DNA of 46,109 nucleotides from Halomonas almeriensis. GTDB lineage: Bacteria; Pseudomonadota; Gammaproteobacteria; Pseudomonadales; Halomonadaceae. Of this stretch, positions 8,039 through 16,659 are shown in pieces. The stretch spans positions 1 through 46,109 of the forward strand of contig NZ_JAUFPO010000007.1 in the NCBI RefSeq assembly GCF_030409235.1, written 5' to 3'. The notes under the pieces are model-generated. The model was not told the origin of the DNA and did no database searches. It was given only the letters and a program-made list of their open reading frames with translations. Numbering within the stretch: position 1 is the first letter of the stretch; the number at the start of each line of letters is the position of its first letter. The translations under genes were made by a program, and so were the position numbers.

Positions 8039-8326
8039 ATGAAACGCCACATGCTCTGGTCAGTGGTCGGTTACACGGCGGTCATGGGCGCCAGCCTTCT
8101 GACACGTCGCTCGGCCCGCGAGGCCTACCGCAGAACCACCGGTGATACGCCTCCCGAAAATCCCGCTCGTCGTGATACGCGCTGGCGCGATGCGCTGCTC
8201 TGGGGCATGGCAAGCGGCGCGGTGGTGGGCGTGGCCCGTGTGGCAGGCAGTCGTCTGGGCGAGGAAGCCCGGCGGCGAGGCGAGCGTGGTCGAACGCGGC
8301 GCTTGCTGAAGCATCTCGAAGACTGA
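8039..8326 (+). CDS. Small DUF4235-like membrane protein
   Basis: A 95-aa basic protein. An N-terminal hydrophobic segment (about residues 5-20) and a second, glycine/alanine-rich one (about 53-70, LLWGMASGAVVGVARV) frame a charged linker. The protein ends in an arginine-rich tail. The pattern of two helices with a WRDALLWGMASGAVVGVAR motif is that of the DUF4235 family, which has no assigned function. The ATG was chosen because GGAGG lies about 10 nt upstream; the frame is open further upstream without family resemblance. It converges on the HAD phosphatase gene. Confidence 0.7.
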   Translation: MKRHMLWSVVGYTAVMGASLLTRRSAREAYRRTTGDTPPENPARRDTRWRDALLWGMASGAVVGVARVAGSRLGEEARRRGERGRTRRLLKHLED

Positions 8327-8345
8327 GCCGGACGCTGCCCCGGCT
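8326..8345. terminator. Weak stem-loop between convergent genes
   Basis: AGCCGG at 8326-8331 can pair with CCGGCT at 8340-8345 over an 8-nt loop, in the 37-nt gap between the DUF4235 gene and the HAD gene, which converge. There is no T tract on either side, so a terminator role rests on position alone. Confidence 0.3.
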
Positions 8346-8363
8346 ACCGGGCTTTGCTCTGGC

Positions 8364-9038
8364 TCAGTTGACCATCACGCTGGGCTGGGAAAGGCGTGCG
8401 ATCACGGTGGGCAGTTGAAACATGCTGGTGATGCCGATGGCGCCTTCCGGCGTTTCCTCGACATCCGGGAAGCGATTGAGATGGATGACCGTCATGCCGG
8501 CGGCCAGCGCCGACTCGACGCCGACCAGGGAATCATCGATGGCCACGCAGTCGGCGGCGGCAAAGCCCATGATGCTGGCAGCATGCAGGTAGATGCAGGG
8601 GTCGGGTTTCCAGCACTGGGCATCGTAGGCACTGAACAGACACTTGCCGAACAGCTCGGCCAGCCCGGTCGCCTCCAGGGACGTGCGGATCTTGGTTTCC
8701 GGGCCGTTGGAGACCACGCCCATGGGGATCTTCGACAAGGCGGCCAGGGCCTCGGTGGCGCCCTCGATGGGTTTGAGGTCGGTTGCTAGGCGCCGGTTGA
8801 GGTTGCGGCGCATCTCGCGTTCCAGAGGGTCCAGCCGGGCGGCATCGACCTCGCCGTGACGGCGCTCCAGTTCGGCGACGATATGCCGGAAGCGTGCGCC
8901 GCGGAACTCTCCGATATAGTCGCCGGCGTCGAAGGGCAGGCCCACGGCGTTCAGGCTGGTCGCCATCTCGTCGGCCAGCAGCGGTTCGCTGTCGACCAGG
9001 GTGCCATCGCAATCGAAGAGCAGGCAGAGAGGGCGCAT
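8364..9038 (-). CDS. HAD-superfamily sugar-phosphate phosphatase, YieH-like
   Basis: A 224-aa haloacid-dehalogenase-type phosphatase, subfamily IA. Motif I is DCDGT, with nucleophile Asp9 and acid/base Asp11. Motif II lies in VVSNGP near residue 112, motif III is the Lys of CWKPDP, and motif IV is AIDDS. The segment from VVSNGP through SAYDAQCWKPDP to IDDSLVGVESALAAGM closely parallels E. coli YieH, which acts on 6-phosphogluconate; that substrate is therefore an inference. The ATG is placed at the family's usual N-terminus, with AAGG upstream. It lies downstream of fba on the same strand but behind a strong terminator, so it probably has its own promoter. Confidence 0.88.
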   Translation of the reverse strand: MRPLCLLFDCDGTLVDSEPLLADEMATSLNAVGLPFDAGDYIGEFRGARFRHIVAELERRHGEVDAARLDPLEREMRRNLNRRLATDLKPIEGATEALAALSKIPMGVVSNGPETKIRTSLEATGLAELFGKCLFSAYDAQCWKPDPCIYLHAASIMGFAAADCVAIDDSLVGVESALAAGMTVIHLNRFPDVEETPEGAIGITSMFQLPTVIARLSQPSVMVN

Positions 9039-9257
9039 TGTTACTGAGCCTTGTTGTAGATGTTGATAAGCGAACACGATGCAGGACCAAAGGATGCTTG
9101 CCGTTAATTAAAGACTATGTTCGGCATTTTGTGAACACTGTTTTTCAATGCTTCATCATCGTTGCCCTTTCGATACCCCGGTGAGAGCCGCCATGCCGGG
9201 CGATACTCGGGTGTTCGCATCCGAAACCCGCGAACTGTCGCCGCGCGATACGCCCAC

Positions 9258-9283
9258 AAAAAGGGGCGGCCAAGTGCCGCCCC
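9258..9283 (-). terminator. Intrinsic terminator of the fba transcript
   Basis: On the minus strand, GGGGCGGC and GCCGCCCC (9276-9283 and 9263-9270 in plus coordinates) form a perfect 8-bp GC stem with a 5-nt loop. Five T residues follow (plus-strand A tract 9258-9262). It begins 25 nt past the fba stop codon, which is a textbook arrangement. Confidence 0.9.
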
Positions 9284-9307
9284 TCGCCGGTCGAGTGCCG
9301 AACCCGA

Positions 9308-10372
9308 TCAGGTCACGCGCGGAGCCAGTTCGCCACGCTCGTAGCGCAGGAACATCTCCTCGAGATTGATCGGCTTGATCCTGGACGCGTTGCCGGCGGT
9401 ACCGAAAGCCTCGTAGCGGGCCTTGCAGACCTCCTTCATGGCGGCGGTGCTGGCCTTGAGGAACTTGCGCGGGTCGAACTCGGCCGGGTTCTCGGCCAGG
9501 AAGCGGCGCACCGCGGCGGTGGAGGCCAGGCGCAGGTCGGTGTCGATATTCACCTTGCGAACGCCGTGTTTGATGCCCTCGACGATTTCCTCGACCGGCA
9601 CGCCATAGGTCTCCGGAATCTGGCCGCCGTGCTCATTGATCACCTCCAGCCACTCCTGTGGCACGGAAGATGAGCCATGCATCACCAGGTGTGTTTCCGG
9701 GATGCGGGCGTGGATCTCCTTGATGCGCTGGATGGAGAGGGTGTCGCCGGTGGGCGGGCGGGTGAACTTGTAGGCGCCGTGGCTGGTGCCGATGGCGATG
9801 GCCAGGGCGTCCACATGGGTCGCCTTGACGAACTCGGCGGCCTCTTCCGGGTCGGTGAGCAACTGGTCGTGGTCGAGCTTGCCGGCGGCGCCCACGCCGT
9901 CTTCCTCGCCGGCCATGCCGGTTTCCAGGCTGCCCAGGCAGCCCAGCTCGCCCTCGACGGAGACGCCGCAGGCATGCGCCATCTCGACGGTGCGGCGGGT
10001 CACCTCGACGTTGTAGTCATAGCTGGTCGGGGTCTTGCCGTCCTCGCCCAGCGAGCCGTCCATCATCACCGAGGAAAAGCCGAGCTGAATCGAACGCTGG
10101 CAGACGGCGGGGCTGGTGCCGTGATCCTGGTGCATGGCCACCGGGATGTGCGGGAACTCTTCCACGGCGGCCAGGATGAGGTGCCTGAGGAAGGGGGCGC
10201 CGGCGTATTTGCGCGCCCCGGCGGAGGCCTGAATGAGAACCGGCGAATCGGTCTCGTCGGCCGCCTCCATGATGGCGCGCATCTGTTCGAGGTTGTTGAC
10301 GTTGAAAGCGGGTATGCCGTAGCCGTGTTCGGCGGCATGGTCCAGCATCTGGCGCATGCTGATGAGTGCCAT
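9308..10372 (-). CDS. fba: Class II fructose-bisphosphate aldolase, Calvin-type
   Basis: Zn2+-dependent cytosolic aldolase, fructose-1,6-bisphosphate to dihydroxyacetone phosphate plus glyceraldehyde-3-phosphate. The 354-aa protein begins [19 protein letters not shown]. It carries HQDHGTS near residue 82 (metal ligand and catalytic Asp), an EGELG segment near 140, [16 protein letters not shown] and the NIDTDLR phosphate-binding stretch. The length and sequence fit the Calvin-cycle-type subgroup also used for glycolysis and gluconeogenesis in pseudomonads. AGAGGA precedes the ATG by about 7 nt. A longer in-frame start exists but covers the intergenic hairpins. It is third in the order epd-pgk-fba and is closed by an intrinsic terminator. 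Confidence 0.96.
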   Translation of the reverse strand: MALISMRQMLDHAAEHGYGIPAFNVNNLEQMRAIMEAADETDSPVLIQASAGARKYAGAPFLRHLILAAVEEFPHIPVAMHQDHGTSPAVCQRSIQLGFSSVMMDGSLGEDGKTPTSYDYNVEVTRRTVEMAHACGVSVEGELGCLGSLETGMAGEEDGVGAAGKLDHDQLLTDPEEAAEFVKATHVDALAIAIGTSHGAYKFTRPPTGDTLSIQRIKEIHARIPETHLVMHGSSSVPQEWLEVINEHGGQIPETYGVPVEEIVEGIKHGVRKVNIDTDLRLASTAAVRRFLAENPAEFDPRKFLKASTAAMKEVCKARYEAFGTAGNASRIKPINLEEMFLRYERGELAPRVT

Positions 10373-10409
10373 GGAGGTTCCTCTGGGGTCGATAGCGGGT
10401 CTTGAAGGT

Positions 10410-10472
10410 GTGGCGCACCGGGGCGCCACGGGATTGGATGTCGCTGGGCCCGGGCGCGCCGCCACCCGGGCC
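10410..10472. other. Two stem-loops in the pgk-fba gap
   Basis: The 113-nt gap between pgk and fba holds GTGGCGC (10410-10416) with GCGCCAC (10423-10429), a 7-bp stem. It also holds GGCCCGGG (10447-10454) with CCCGGGCC (10465-10472), an 8-bp stem. Neither is followed by T residues, so they look like mRNA stability or processing structures rather than full terminators. This would let fba be expressed at a level different from pgk. Confidence 0.5.
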
Positions 10473-10485
10473 GCCGGCGTGAGCC

Positions 10486-11649
10486 TTATTGTGCCGCGGC
10501 TTCCAGGGCGGCAACGGCGGGTAGCGTCTTGCCCTCGACATATTCGAGGAAGGCACCGCCGCCGGTAGAAATGTAGGAAACGCGATCGGCAATGCCGTAC
10601 TTGTCGATGGCCGCCAGGGTGTCGCCGCCACCGGCAATCGAGAAGGCGTTACTCTCGGCGATGGCCAGCGAAAGGGCTTCGGTGCCGCGACCGAACTGGT
10701 CGATCTCGAAGACGCCCACCGGGCCGTTCCATAGGATGGTGCCGTCGGCCTTGAGTTGTTCGCCGAAGCGCGCGGCGGTCTCTGGGCCGATGTCCAGGAT
10801 CATCTCGTCATCACCCACTTGGTCGATCGGCCGAGTGACCGCGCTGGCGCTTTCGGAAAACTCGGTGGCCACCACCACGTCGCTGGGCAGCGGGACCTCG
10901 ACCCTGGCCATCAGTGCCTTGGCCTGGTCGATCAGGTCGGCCTCGTGCAGCGACTTGCCGACGTTGTAGCCGGCGGCGGCGATGAAGGTGTTGGCGATTC
11001 CGCCACCGACGATGATTCGGTCGCACTTCTCCGACAGTGCCGTCAGGACGTCCAGCTTGGTGGAGACCTTGGAACCGCCGACGATGGCGGTCATGGGACG
11101 TGCCGGCGTGGCCAGGGCCTTCTCCAGGGCGGCCAGCTCGTTGGCCAGCAGCGGGCCGGCGCAGGATTCCGAGGCAAAGCGGGCGACCCCATGGGTCGAG
11201 GACTGGGCGCGGTGGGCGGTGCCGAAGGCATCCATGACGAAGACATCACAGAGGGCGGCATACTGACGCGAAAGCCCTTCGGCGTCCTTCTTCTCGCCGG
11301 TGTTGAAGCGTACGTTCTCGAGCAGCGCCACTTCACCTTCCACCAGCTCGACCGGGGTGTCGAAGTAGTCCTTGACCAGGCGCACCGGGCGCTCGAGCAG
11401 CTCGCTCAGGTGCTCGGCCACCGGCGCCAGGGAAAACTCCTCGGCGGGATCGCCCTCGGTGGGCCGGCCCAGATGGCTCATCAGCATCACCCTGGCACCG
11501 CCGTCGAGCGCGGCCTGGATGGTCGGCAGGCAGGCACGCAGGCGGGCATCGCTGGTCACCTTGCCGTGCTTGACGGGCACGTTCAGGTCTTCGCGGATGA
11601 GTACACGTTTGCCGCTGAGGTCGAGGTCGGTCATCTTGCGCACGTTCAT
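10486..11649 (-). CDS. pgk: Phosphoglycerate kinase
   Basis: Cytosolic glycolytic and gluconeogenic enzyme: 1,3-bisphosphoglycerate plus ADP to 3-phosphoglycerate plus ATP. The 387-aa monomeric kinase has the N-terminal [12 protein letters not shown] signature near residue 15. It also has the SHLGRPTE basic patch, [13 protein letters not shown], the nucleotide-domain [13 protein letters not shown] and VGGGIANTF segments, and the C-terminal GGGDTLAAI hinge. All family landmarks are present. GAGGA lies 9-10 nt before the ATG. It sits 48 nt downstream of epd on the same strand. Confidence 0.97.
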   Translation of the reverse strand: MNVRKMTDLDLSGKRVLIREDLNVPVKHGKVTSDARLRACLPTIQAALDGGARVMLMSHLGRPTEGDPAEEFSLAPVAEHLSELLERPVRLVKDYFDTPVELVEGEVALLENVRFNTGEKKDAEGLSRQYAALCDVFVMDAFGTAHRAQSSTHGVARFASESCAGPLLANELAALEKALATPARPMTAIVGGSKVSTKLDVLTALSEKCDRIIVGGGIANTFIAAAGYNVGKSLHEADLIDQAKALMARVEVPLPSDVVVATEFSESASAVTRPIDQVGDDEMILDIGPETAARFGEQLKADGTILWNGPVGVFEIDQFGRGTEALSLAIAESNAFSIAGGGDTLAAIDKYGIADRVSYISTGGGAFLEYVEGKTLPAVAALEAAAQ

Positions 11650-11697
11650 GAAGTAGAATCCTCGTCTGAAAAGCCGAAAATGATCAAGTGTGAAAAG

Positions 11698-12717
11698 TCA
11701 GGCGCTGCCGAGCCTGGCGACCCGCTGGGCCACATCAAGCATGCGATTGGCAAACCCCCACTCGTTGTCGAACCAGCACATCATCTTGATCAGGCGGCCA
11801 CCGGCAACCCGGGTTTGCGTGGCATCCACAATACCCGAGCGCGGGTCGTGGTTGAAGTCGATCGAGGCCATGGGCTCTTCGGTATAACCGAGCAGCCCGG
11901 CCAGGCGAGTGGTACAGGCGCTGTGCAGCAACTGGTTGACGCTGGCGGCCGTGGTATCGGCACGCACGCAGAGTGACAGGTCCATGGCCGAGACATTGAT
12001 GGTCGGCACGCGCACGTGCAGGCATTCGAAACGCTCGGCCAGTTGCGGCATCAGGCGACTGATGCCGCGCGCCAGGCCGGTGTCCACGGGAACGATGGAG
12101 TGCATGGCCGAGCGTGTCAGGCGCAGGTCGGTCTGGTGATAGGCATCGATCACCGGCTGGTCGTTCATCGCGGAGTGAATGGTGGTGGTGACGCCATGCT
12201 CCAGGCCCAGCGCCTCGTCGAGCACGGTCAGCACCGGCACCAGGCAGTTGGTGGTGCAGGAGGCCGCCGAAATGATGCGGCAGTCGGGCGTCAGTTCGGC
12301 GTCATTGATTCCGGTGACGATGGTGGCGTCAACATCGCTTTCGGCCGGTTGGGAGAACAGCAGGCGCCCGGCCCCGGCCTGCAGATGCTGCTCTGCCGTC
12401 GCGCGGTCTTTGAAGCTCCCCGAGCACTCGAGGACCAGGTCGATGGCCAGTTCGTCCCACGGCAGGGCGGTGGGCTCGGGCTCGGAGAGAACACGGATTG
12501 GCCGGCCGTTGATGAAAAGGTGCTCGCCAGCGACGCTCACTTCCCCGGGGAAACGGCCATGGGTGGTGTCATAGCGGGTCAGATAGGCGATAGTATCCAG
12601 CCCTGACAGCTCATTGATGGCGACCACTTCGAGATCAGGCTCGCCACGCTCGACCAGGGCGCGCAGGACGCACTGGCCGATACGGCCGTAACCATTGATG
12701 GCGATGCGAAGAGCCAT
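11698..12717 (-). CDS. epd: Erythrose-4-phosphate dehydrogenase (GAPDH family)
   Basis: NAD-dependent dehydrogenase of 339 aa. It follows E. coli Epd more closely than GapA: AINGYGRIGQ at the start, VVAINELSGL, YDTTHGRF, SCTTNC with the catalytic Cys near residue 154, TTIHSAMNDQPVIDAYH, and a C-terminal DNEWGFANRMLD. Epd oxidises erythrose-4-phosphate to 4-phosphoerythronate, the first step toward pyridoxal phosphate. Some Epd-like proteins in organisms without a second GAPDH can also oxidise glyceraldehyde-3-phosphate. It is first in epd-pgk-fba on the minus strand and divergent from fbaB across 213 nt. Assignment as Epd rather than GAPDH rests on motif resemblance. Confidence 0.9.
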   Translation of the reverse strand: MALRIAINGYGRIGQCVLRALVERGEPDLEVVAINELSGLDTIAYLTRYDTTHGRFPGEVSVAGEHLFINGRPIRVLSEPEPTALPWDELAIDLVLECSGSFKDRATAEQHLQAGAGRLLFSQPAESDVDATIVTGINDAELTPDCRIISAASCTTNCLVPVLTVLDEALGLEHGVTTTIHSAMNDQPVIDAYHQTDLRLTRSAMHSIVPVDTGLARGISRLMPQLAERFECLHVRVPTINVSAMDLSLCVRADTTAASVNQLLHSACTTRLAGLLGYTEEPMASIDFNHDPRSGIVDATQTRVAGGRLIKMMCWFDNEWGFANRMLDVAQRVARLGSA

Positions 12718-12930
12718 GTTGGGCCTCGGTAAGCTCGGTAAAATTGTGCTGGCGCCGAAAATGACAGGCCGCTTAGTCTACCGCAAAACACGCCTGGCGT
12801 CCCGGGTGGCTGGACGTGCTCCGGTGGCTTCGGCAGTCTGTGGGTAGTGTCTTGCCTGATGGCGCCAGCCGATGCAGACCCCCGGGTAGACTTCGTCATC
12901 CGTCAAACCACCATGGAGAGGAATCAATAC

Positions 12931-13983
12931 ATGACTGACACGACTCAGCTGCTTGGCGATGAAGCCGACAGCCTGCTGAATCACGTATGCCGGGGTGTGC
13001 CGGCGACGTCGATTCACCAGCCGGGGCCGGACTTTATCGACCGTGTGATGGCCGACAGCGACCGAAGCCCCCAGGTACTGCGCAACATGCAGTCCATCTA
13101 CAACCATGGCCGTCTGGGCGGTACCGGTTATGTCAGCATTCTGCCGGTCGATCAGGGCATCGAGCACTCCGCCGGGGCCTCCTTTTCCCCCAATCCGCTG
13201 TACTTCGATCCGGCCAATATCGTCGAGCTGGCGATCGAGGGTGGCTGCAACTGCGTGGCCTCGACCCTCGGCGGGCTGGCCTCGGTGGCGCGTCGTTACG
13301 CCCACAAGATTCCGATGATGGTTAAGCTCAACCACAACGAGACGCTGACCTATCCGGCGGTCTACGACCAGACGCTGTTCGGCCAGGTTGAGCAGGCCCA
13401 TGCCATGGGCTGTGTCGCGGTGGGGGCGACCATCTACTTCGGCTCTCCGGAAAGCCGCCGCCAGATCCAGGAAGTCAGCGAGGCCTTCGAGCGGGCGCAT
13501 CAGTTGGGCATGGTAACGGTCCTCTGGGCCTATCTGCGCAACCCCGAGTTCAAGAAGGATGGCACGGACTATCATGTGGCGTCGGACCTGACCGGTCAGG
13601 CGATCCATATGGCCGCGACTCTCAAGGCGGATATCGTCAAGCAGAAGCTGGCCGAGAACAACGGCGGCTATCGCGCCGTCGGCTTCGGCCATACGCATGA
13701 CAAGGTCTACGATGAGCTGACGTCCGACAACCCCATCGACCTGGCGCGTTACCAGGTGGCCAACTGCTACATGGGGCGTACCGGCCTGATCAATTCCGGC
13801 GGCGGCTCCAAGGGGCACTCCGACCTGGGCGAGGCGGTGCGTACCGCGGTGATCAACAAGCGCGCAGGCGGCATGGGGCTGATCTCCGGTCGCAAGGCCT
13901 TCCAGAAGTCGATGGCCGAGGGCGTCGAGCTGCTCAACGCCATTCAGGATGTGTACCTGGACGACCGCATCACTATCGCCTGA
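12931..13983 (+). CDS. fbaB: Class I fructose-bisphosphate aldolase (FbaB/DhnA type)
   Basis: Metal-independent aldolase of 350 aa, the same length as E. coli FbaB and parallel to it throughout. Landmarks are MTDTTQLLG at the start, [17 protein letters not shown] near residue 70, the HNETL segment with the lysine region for Schiff-base chemistry, [16 protein letters not shown], the KADIVKQK lysines and [18 protein letters not shown] lies 9 nt before the chosen ATG; an upstream in-frame extension is not supported. It is divergent from epd and converges on tkt. A class I enzyme beside a class II fba suggests one form for glycolysis and one for gluconeogenesis, as proposed for E. coli. Confidence 0.96.
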   Translation: MTDTTQLLGDEADSLLNHVCRGVPATSIHQPGPDFIDRVMADSDRSPQVLRNMQSIYNHGRLGGTGYVSILPVDQGIEHSAGASFSPNPLYFDPANIVELAIEGGCNCVASTLGGLASVARRYAHKIPMMVKLNHNETLTYPAVYDQTLFGQVEQAHAMGCVAVGATIYFGSPESRRQIQEVSEAFERAHQLGMVTVLWAYLRNPEFKKDGTDYHVASDLTGQAIHMAATLKADIVKQKLAENNGGYRAVGFGHTHDKVYDELTSDNPIDLARYQVANCYMGRTGLINSGGGSKGHSDLGEAVRTAVINKRAGGMGLISGRKAFQKSMAEGVELLNAIQDVYLDDRITIA

Positions 13984-13989
13984 TACGAG

Positions 13990-14024
13990 GTCGATCCATT
14001 GCGGCGCTCGCGGCATGGATCGAC
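13990..14024 (+). other. Perfect 10-bp stem-loop after fbaB
   Basis: GTCGATCCAT (13990-13999) and ATGGATCGAC (14015-14024) form a perfect 10-bp stem with a 15-nt loop, starting 7 nt after the fbaB stop codon. Only a weak pyrimidine run (GCTTTC) follows. It stands just before a second, stronger terminator-like hairpin and could stabilise the 3' end. Confidence 0.6.
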
Positions 14025-14062
14025 GCTTTCAGGGGCGGATCGAATGAGTCTCGTGAGACATG

Positions 14063-14094
14063 AAAGGGGCGCGGCCGGTAGGTCGCGCCCCTTT
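14063..14094. terminator. Bidirectional terminator between fbaB and tkt
   Basis: AAAGGGGCGCG (14063-14073) pairs with CGCGCCCCTTT (14084-14094) as an 11-bp perfect stem with a 10-nt loop. On the plus strand TTTGTT follows; on the minus strand the stem ends in TTTCA. The A/T ends of the stem allow it to serve both converging transcripts. Confidence 0.8.
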
Positions 14095-14186
14095 GTTCGT
14101 CTTGAGTTCCTGACGGTTGCCGGGCCGATGGCCTCATGGCTTCTTTCGCAACCCCGTCGATCAGGCATGTCGCCCGTGGCTGATCC

Positions 14187-14235
14187 GTCGACAGGTCTCC
14201 GAGGGGGCGCTGTGAACCTTTCCCTGGGTGCTACC
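14187..14235 (+). repeat. Dispersed 49-bp repeat, copy 1
   Basis: This 49-bp segment matches 24439-24487 at 41 of 49 positions in the same orientation, without gaps. The best conserved core is GGGCGCTGTGAACC followed by CCCTGGG and GCTAC. Most differences are transitions. It lies in the 327-nt fbaB-tkt gap, which otherwise holds only the two stem-loops described separately. Read backwards it gives a short open frame with a conserved APRE/FTAP/RR/VD pattern, which I regard as non-coding. Confidence 0.75.
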
Positions 14236-14310
14236 GATACCATTCACGGCATCGGCCCCTTCTTCGACCTGTCGCCGGCGCCCTTCGCGAGCTCCAAGGG
14301 TGATTTGGCG

Positions 14311-16329
14311 TCAGCCTTCGGCGTCGTCCAGCAGTTGCTCGGCTTCCTCGATCACGTTCTCGGCGGTGAAGCCGAAGTGCTTGAACAGGTCGCCGGCCGG
14401 GGCGGACTCGCCGAAGGTGGTCATGCCGATGACGCGACCCTCGAGGCCGACGTACTTGTGCCACAGGTCCGGGTGAGCGGCCTCGATGGCCAGGCGGTTG
14501 CCGACCTCGGCGGGCAGTACCGACTGACGGTAGGCGGCGTCCTGGGCATCGAAGACATCGGTTGACGGCATGGAGACCACGCGTACCGCACGGCCTTTGT
14601 CGGCTAGCGCCGCGGCGGCGTCCATGGCCAGGCCCACCTCGGAGCCGGTGGCGATCAGGATCAGCTCCGGCGTGTCGGCGCTGTCCCGCAGGATGTAGCC
14701 ACCGCGCTGGATGCCGGCCAGCTGCTGCTTGTCGCGGGTCTGATGGGGCAGGTTCTGGCGCGACAGCACCAAGGCGGTGGGGCCGGACTGACGCCTGAGG
14801 GCGGCGCTCCAGGCGGCGGCGGTCTCCACGGCGTCACAGGGGCGCCAGGTCGACATGTTGGGCGTGGTGCGCAGGCTGGTCAGTTGTTCGATCGGCTGGT
14901 GGGTGGGGCCGTCCTCGCCCAGGCCGATGGAGTCATGAGTGAACACATAGACGCTGCGCACTCCCATCAGCGCGGCCATGCGCACGGCATTGCGCATGTA
15001 CTCCATGAAGATCAGAAAGGTCGCGGTATAGGGCACGAAGCCGCCATGCAGGGCGATGCCGTTGGCGATGGCGGCCATGCCGAACTCGCGCACGCCGTAG
15101 TGCAGGTAGTTGCCCTCGGGGCTGCCTTCCTGGGAGCCGTCGGGGGCGATGGCCCGGGCGCCCTTCCAGGAGGTCAGGTTGGAGGGCGCCAGATCGGCGC
15201 TGCCGCCGAGCAGCTCGGGCAGCTGCGGGCCGAGCTCGTTGAGGCAAGCCAGCGAGGCCTTGCGCGAGGCGGTGGTCTCGGCCTTGTCCTGGGCCTGCTC
15301 GATCAGCGCTTCGCTGCTCAGTTCGGCGGGAAGATCGCCCTGCTGGCGGCGCAGAAACTCGCGGGCCAGCTCGGGATGTGCCTCGGCATAGCGCTCGAAG
15401 CGGGCTTGCCAGTCGGCCTGGCGCTGCTGGCCGACTTCGGTGGCGTCCCAGCCCTGGTAGAGCGCCTCTGGCACATGGAAGGGCGCATGCGGCCAATCCA
15501 GCTGCTCGCGGGCCGCGGCGACCTCGTCTTCGCCGAGCGCCGCGCCGTGGCATTCTTCTTTGCCCTGCTTGTTGGGCGCGCCGAAGCCGATCACCGTCTT
15601 GCAGATGATCAGGCTGGGCTTGTCGTCTTGGCTGTGGGCGAGCTCGATGGCGGCCTTGACCTCCTCGGGCTTGTGGCCGTCGACGTTGGGCACCACGTGC
15701 CAGCCGTAGGCCTCGAAGCGCTTGGCGGTGTCGTCGGTGAACCAGCCCTTGACCTCGCCGTCGATGGAGATGCCGTTGTCGTCGTAGAAGGCGACCAGCT
15801 TGCCGAGCTGCTGGGTGCCGGCCAAGGACGCCACCTCATGGGAGATGCCTTCCATCAGGCAGCCGTCGCCGACGAAGCAGTAGGTGTGATGGTCGACGAT
15901 GGTGTGGCCGGGGCGGTTGAACTGGGCGGCCTGGGTGCGCTCGGCGATGGCCATGCCGACGGCATTGGCCAGGCCCTGGCCGAGGGGACCGGTGGTGGTC
16001 TCGATGCCCGGCGCGTAGCCGTACTCGGGATGGCCGGCGGTCTTCGAGTGCAGCTGGCGGAAGTTCTGCAGCTGCTCGAGGCCGAGCTCGTAGCCGGTGA
16101 GATGCAGCAGGGAATAGAGCAGCATGGAGCCGTGTCCGTTGGACAGCACGAAGCGGTCCCGGTCGGGCCAGTGCGGGTCGGCCGGGTTGTGCTGGAGGAA
16201 GTCGTTCCACAGCACCTCGGCGATGTCGGCCATGCCCATGGGGGCACCGGGATGCCCGGAGTTGGCCTTCTGGACGGCATCCATGGAAAGAGCGCGAATG
16301 GCGTTGGCCAGTTCGAAGCGGGTTGGCAT
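14311..16329 (-). CDS. tkt: Transketolase
   Basis: Thiamine-diphosphate enzyme that transfers two-carbon units in the pentose phosphate pathway. The 672-aa protein is close to the 663 of E. coli TktA. It has the [14 protein letters not shown] start, [16 protein letters not shown], the GPLGQG loop, GDGCLMEG for ThDP/Mg2+ binding, and the pyrimidine-domain [14 protein letters not shown] with the catalytic Glu nearby. It ends in a transketolase C domain. GAGGAG lies 7 nt before the ATG; a 21-codon in-frame extension upstream is not supported. It is divergent from metK across 330 nt and supplies erythrose-4-phosphate, the substrate of the nearby epd product. Confidence 0.97.
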   Translation of the reverse strand: MPTRFELANAIRALSMDAVQKANSGHPGAPMGMADIAEVLWNDFLQHNPADPHWPDRDRFVLSNGHGSMLLYSLLHLTGYELGLEQLQNFRQLHSKTAGHPEYGYAPGIETTTGPLGQGLANAVGMAIAERTQAAQFNRPGHTIVDHHTYCFVGDGCLMEGISHEVASLAGTQQLGKLVAFYDDNGISIDGEVKGWFTDDTAKRFEAYGWHVVPNVDGHKPEEVKAAIELAHSQDDKPSLIICKTVIGFGAPNKQGKEECHGAALGEDEVAAAREQLDWPHAPFHVPEALYQGWDATEVGQQRQADWQARFERYAEAHPELAREFLRRQQGDLPAELSSEALIEQAQDKAETTASRKASLACLNELGPQLPELLGGSADLAPSNLTSWKGARAIAPDGSQEGSPEGNYLHYGVREFGMAAIANGIALHGGFVPYTATFLIFMEYMRNAVRMAALMGVRSVYVFTHDSIGLGEDGPTHQPIEQLTSLRTTPNMSTWRPCDAVETAAAWSAALRRQSGPTALVLSRQNLPHQTRDKQQLAGIQRGGYILRDSADTPELILIATGSEVGLAMDAAAALADKGRAVRVVSMPSTDVFDAQDAAYRQSVLPAEVGNRLAIEAAHPDLWHKYVGLEGRVIGMTTFGESAPAGDLFKHFGFTAENVIEEAEQLLDDAEG

Positions 16330-16406
16330 CAGGTTGCTCCTCGCCTGCGGCGGTAGTCTACAAATACCCTCCGGCCGGGGCTGGCCGGGCATTTAGCTGG
16401 CTGGAA

Positions 16407-16428
16407 GCGCCGCGAGAGGTAGCGGCGC
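16407..16428. other. Stem-loop in the tkt-metK divergent region
   Basis: GCGCCGC (16407-16413) and GCGGCGC (16422-16428) form a perfect 7-bp stem with an 8-nt loop, about 80 nt upstream of the tkt start. The 330-nt divergent region also shows a TAGAAT at 16536-16541 that could be a metK -10 box, but no convincing -35 at 16-18 bp. I therefore do not call that promoter. Nothing else recognisable is in the region apart from the metK leader hairpin. Confidence 0.4.
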
Positions 16429-16608
16429 GGCCGAAATCGAACGGTTATTGTCGCCGAGATGCCAGCTGCCTTCAAATTGTCGCGCGATCCGCCTGGCCAT
16501 GGGCGACCTTGCTAGGAAGGCTGGCAGCTAAAGTGTAGAATTTCTCATCGAATAATTGCCCGAGTGGTGTCGCAAGCACCGCCCGGCGTCTGCGTCGCCG
16601 CCTGTTCT

Positions 16609-16627
16609 GGCGGCATGCCCTGCCGCC
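16609..16627 (+). other. Stem-loop in the metK leader
   Basis: GGCGGCA (16609-16615) pairs with TGCCGCC (16621-16627) in a perfect 7-bp stem with a 5-nt loop, 32 nt before the metK ATG. A smaller GGCG/CGCC pair lies at 16585-16599. It does not match the SAM riboswitch classes I can recall. It may simply be a leader structure near the ribosome-binding site. Confidence 0.4.
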
Positions 16628-16659
16628 GTTACCACCTTATGTTGAGGGTCGAGGACGCC

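Noticed and set aside
14187..14243. Short protein read backwards through the 49-bp repeat
   Set aside because: The shared APRE/FTAP/VD pattern in both copies follows from DNA repeat identity. The frames have different flanks, no ribosome-binding site and no family.
14743..16356. Long open frame antisense to tkt (and similar ones antisense to metK, ahcY, lutB and prlC)
   Set aside because: These are side effects of high GC content in the third codon position. Their translations are rich in His, Gln, Arg and Gly with no recognisable family, while the sense strand encodes well-known enzymes.
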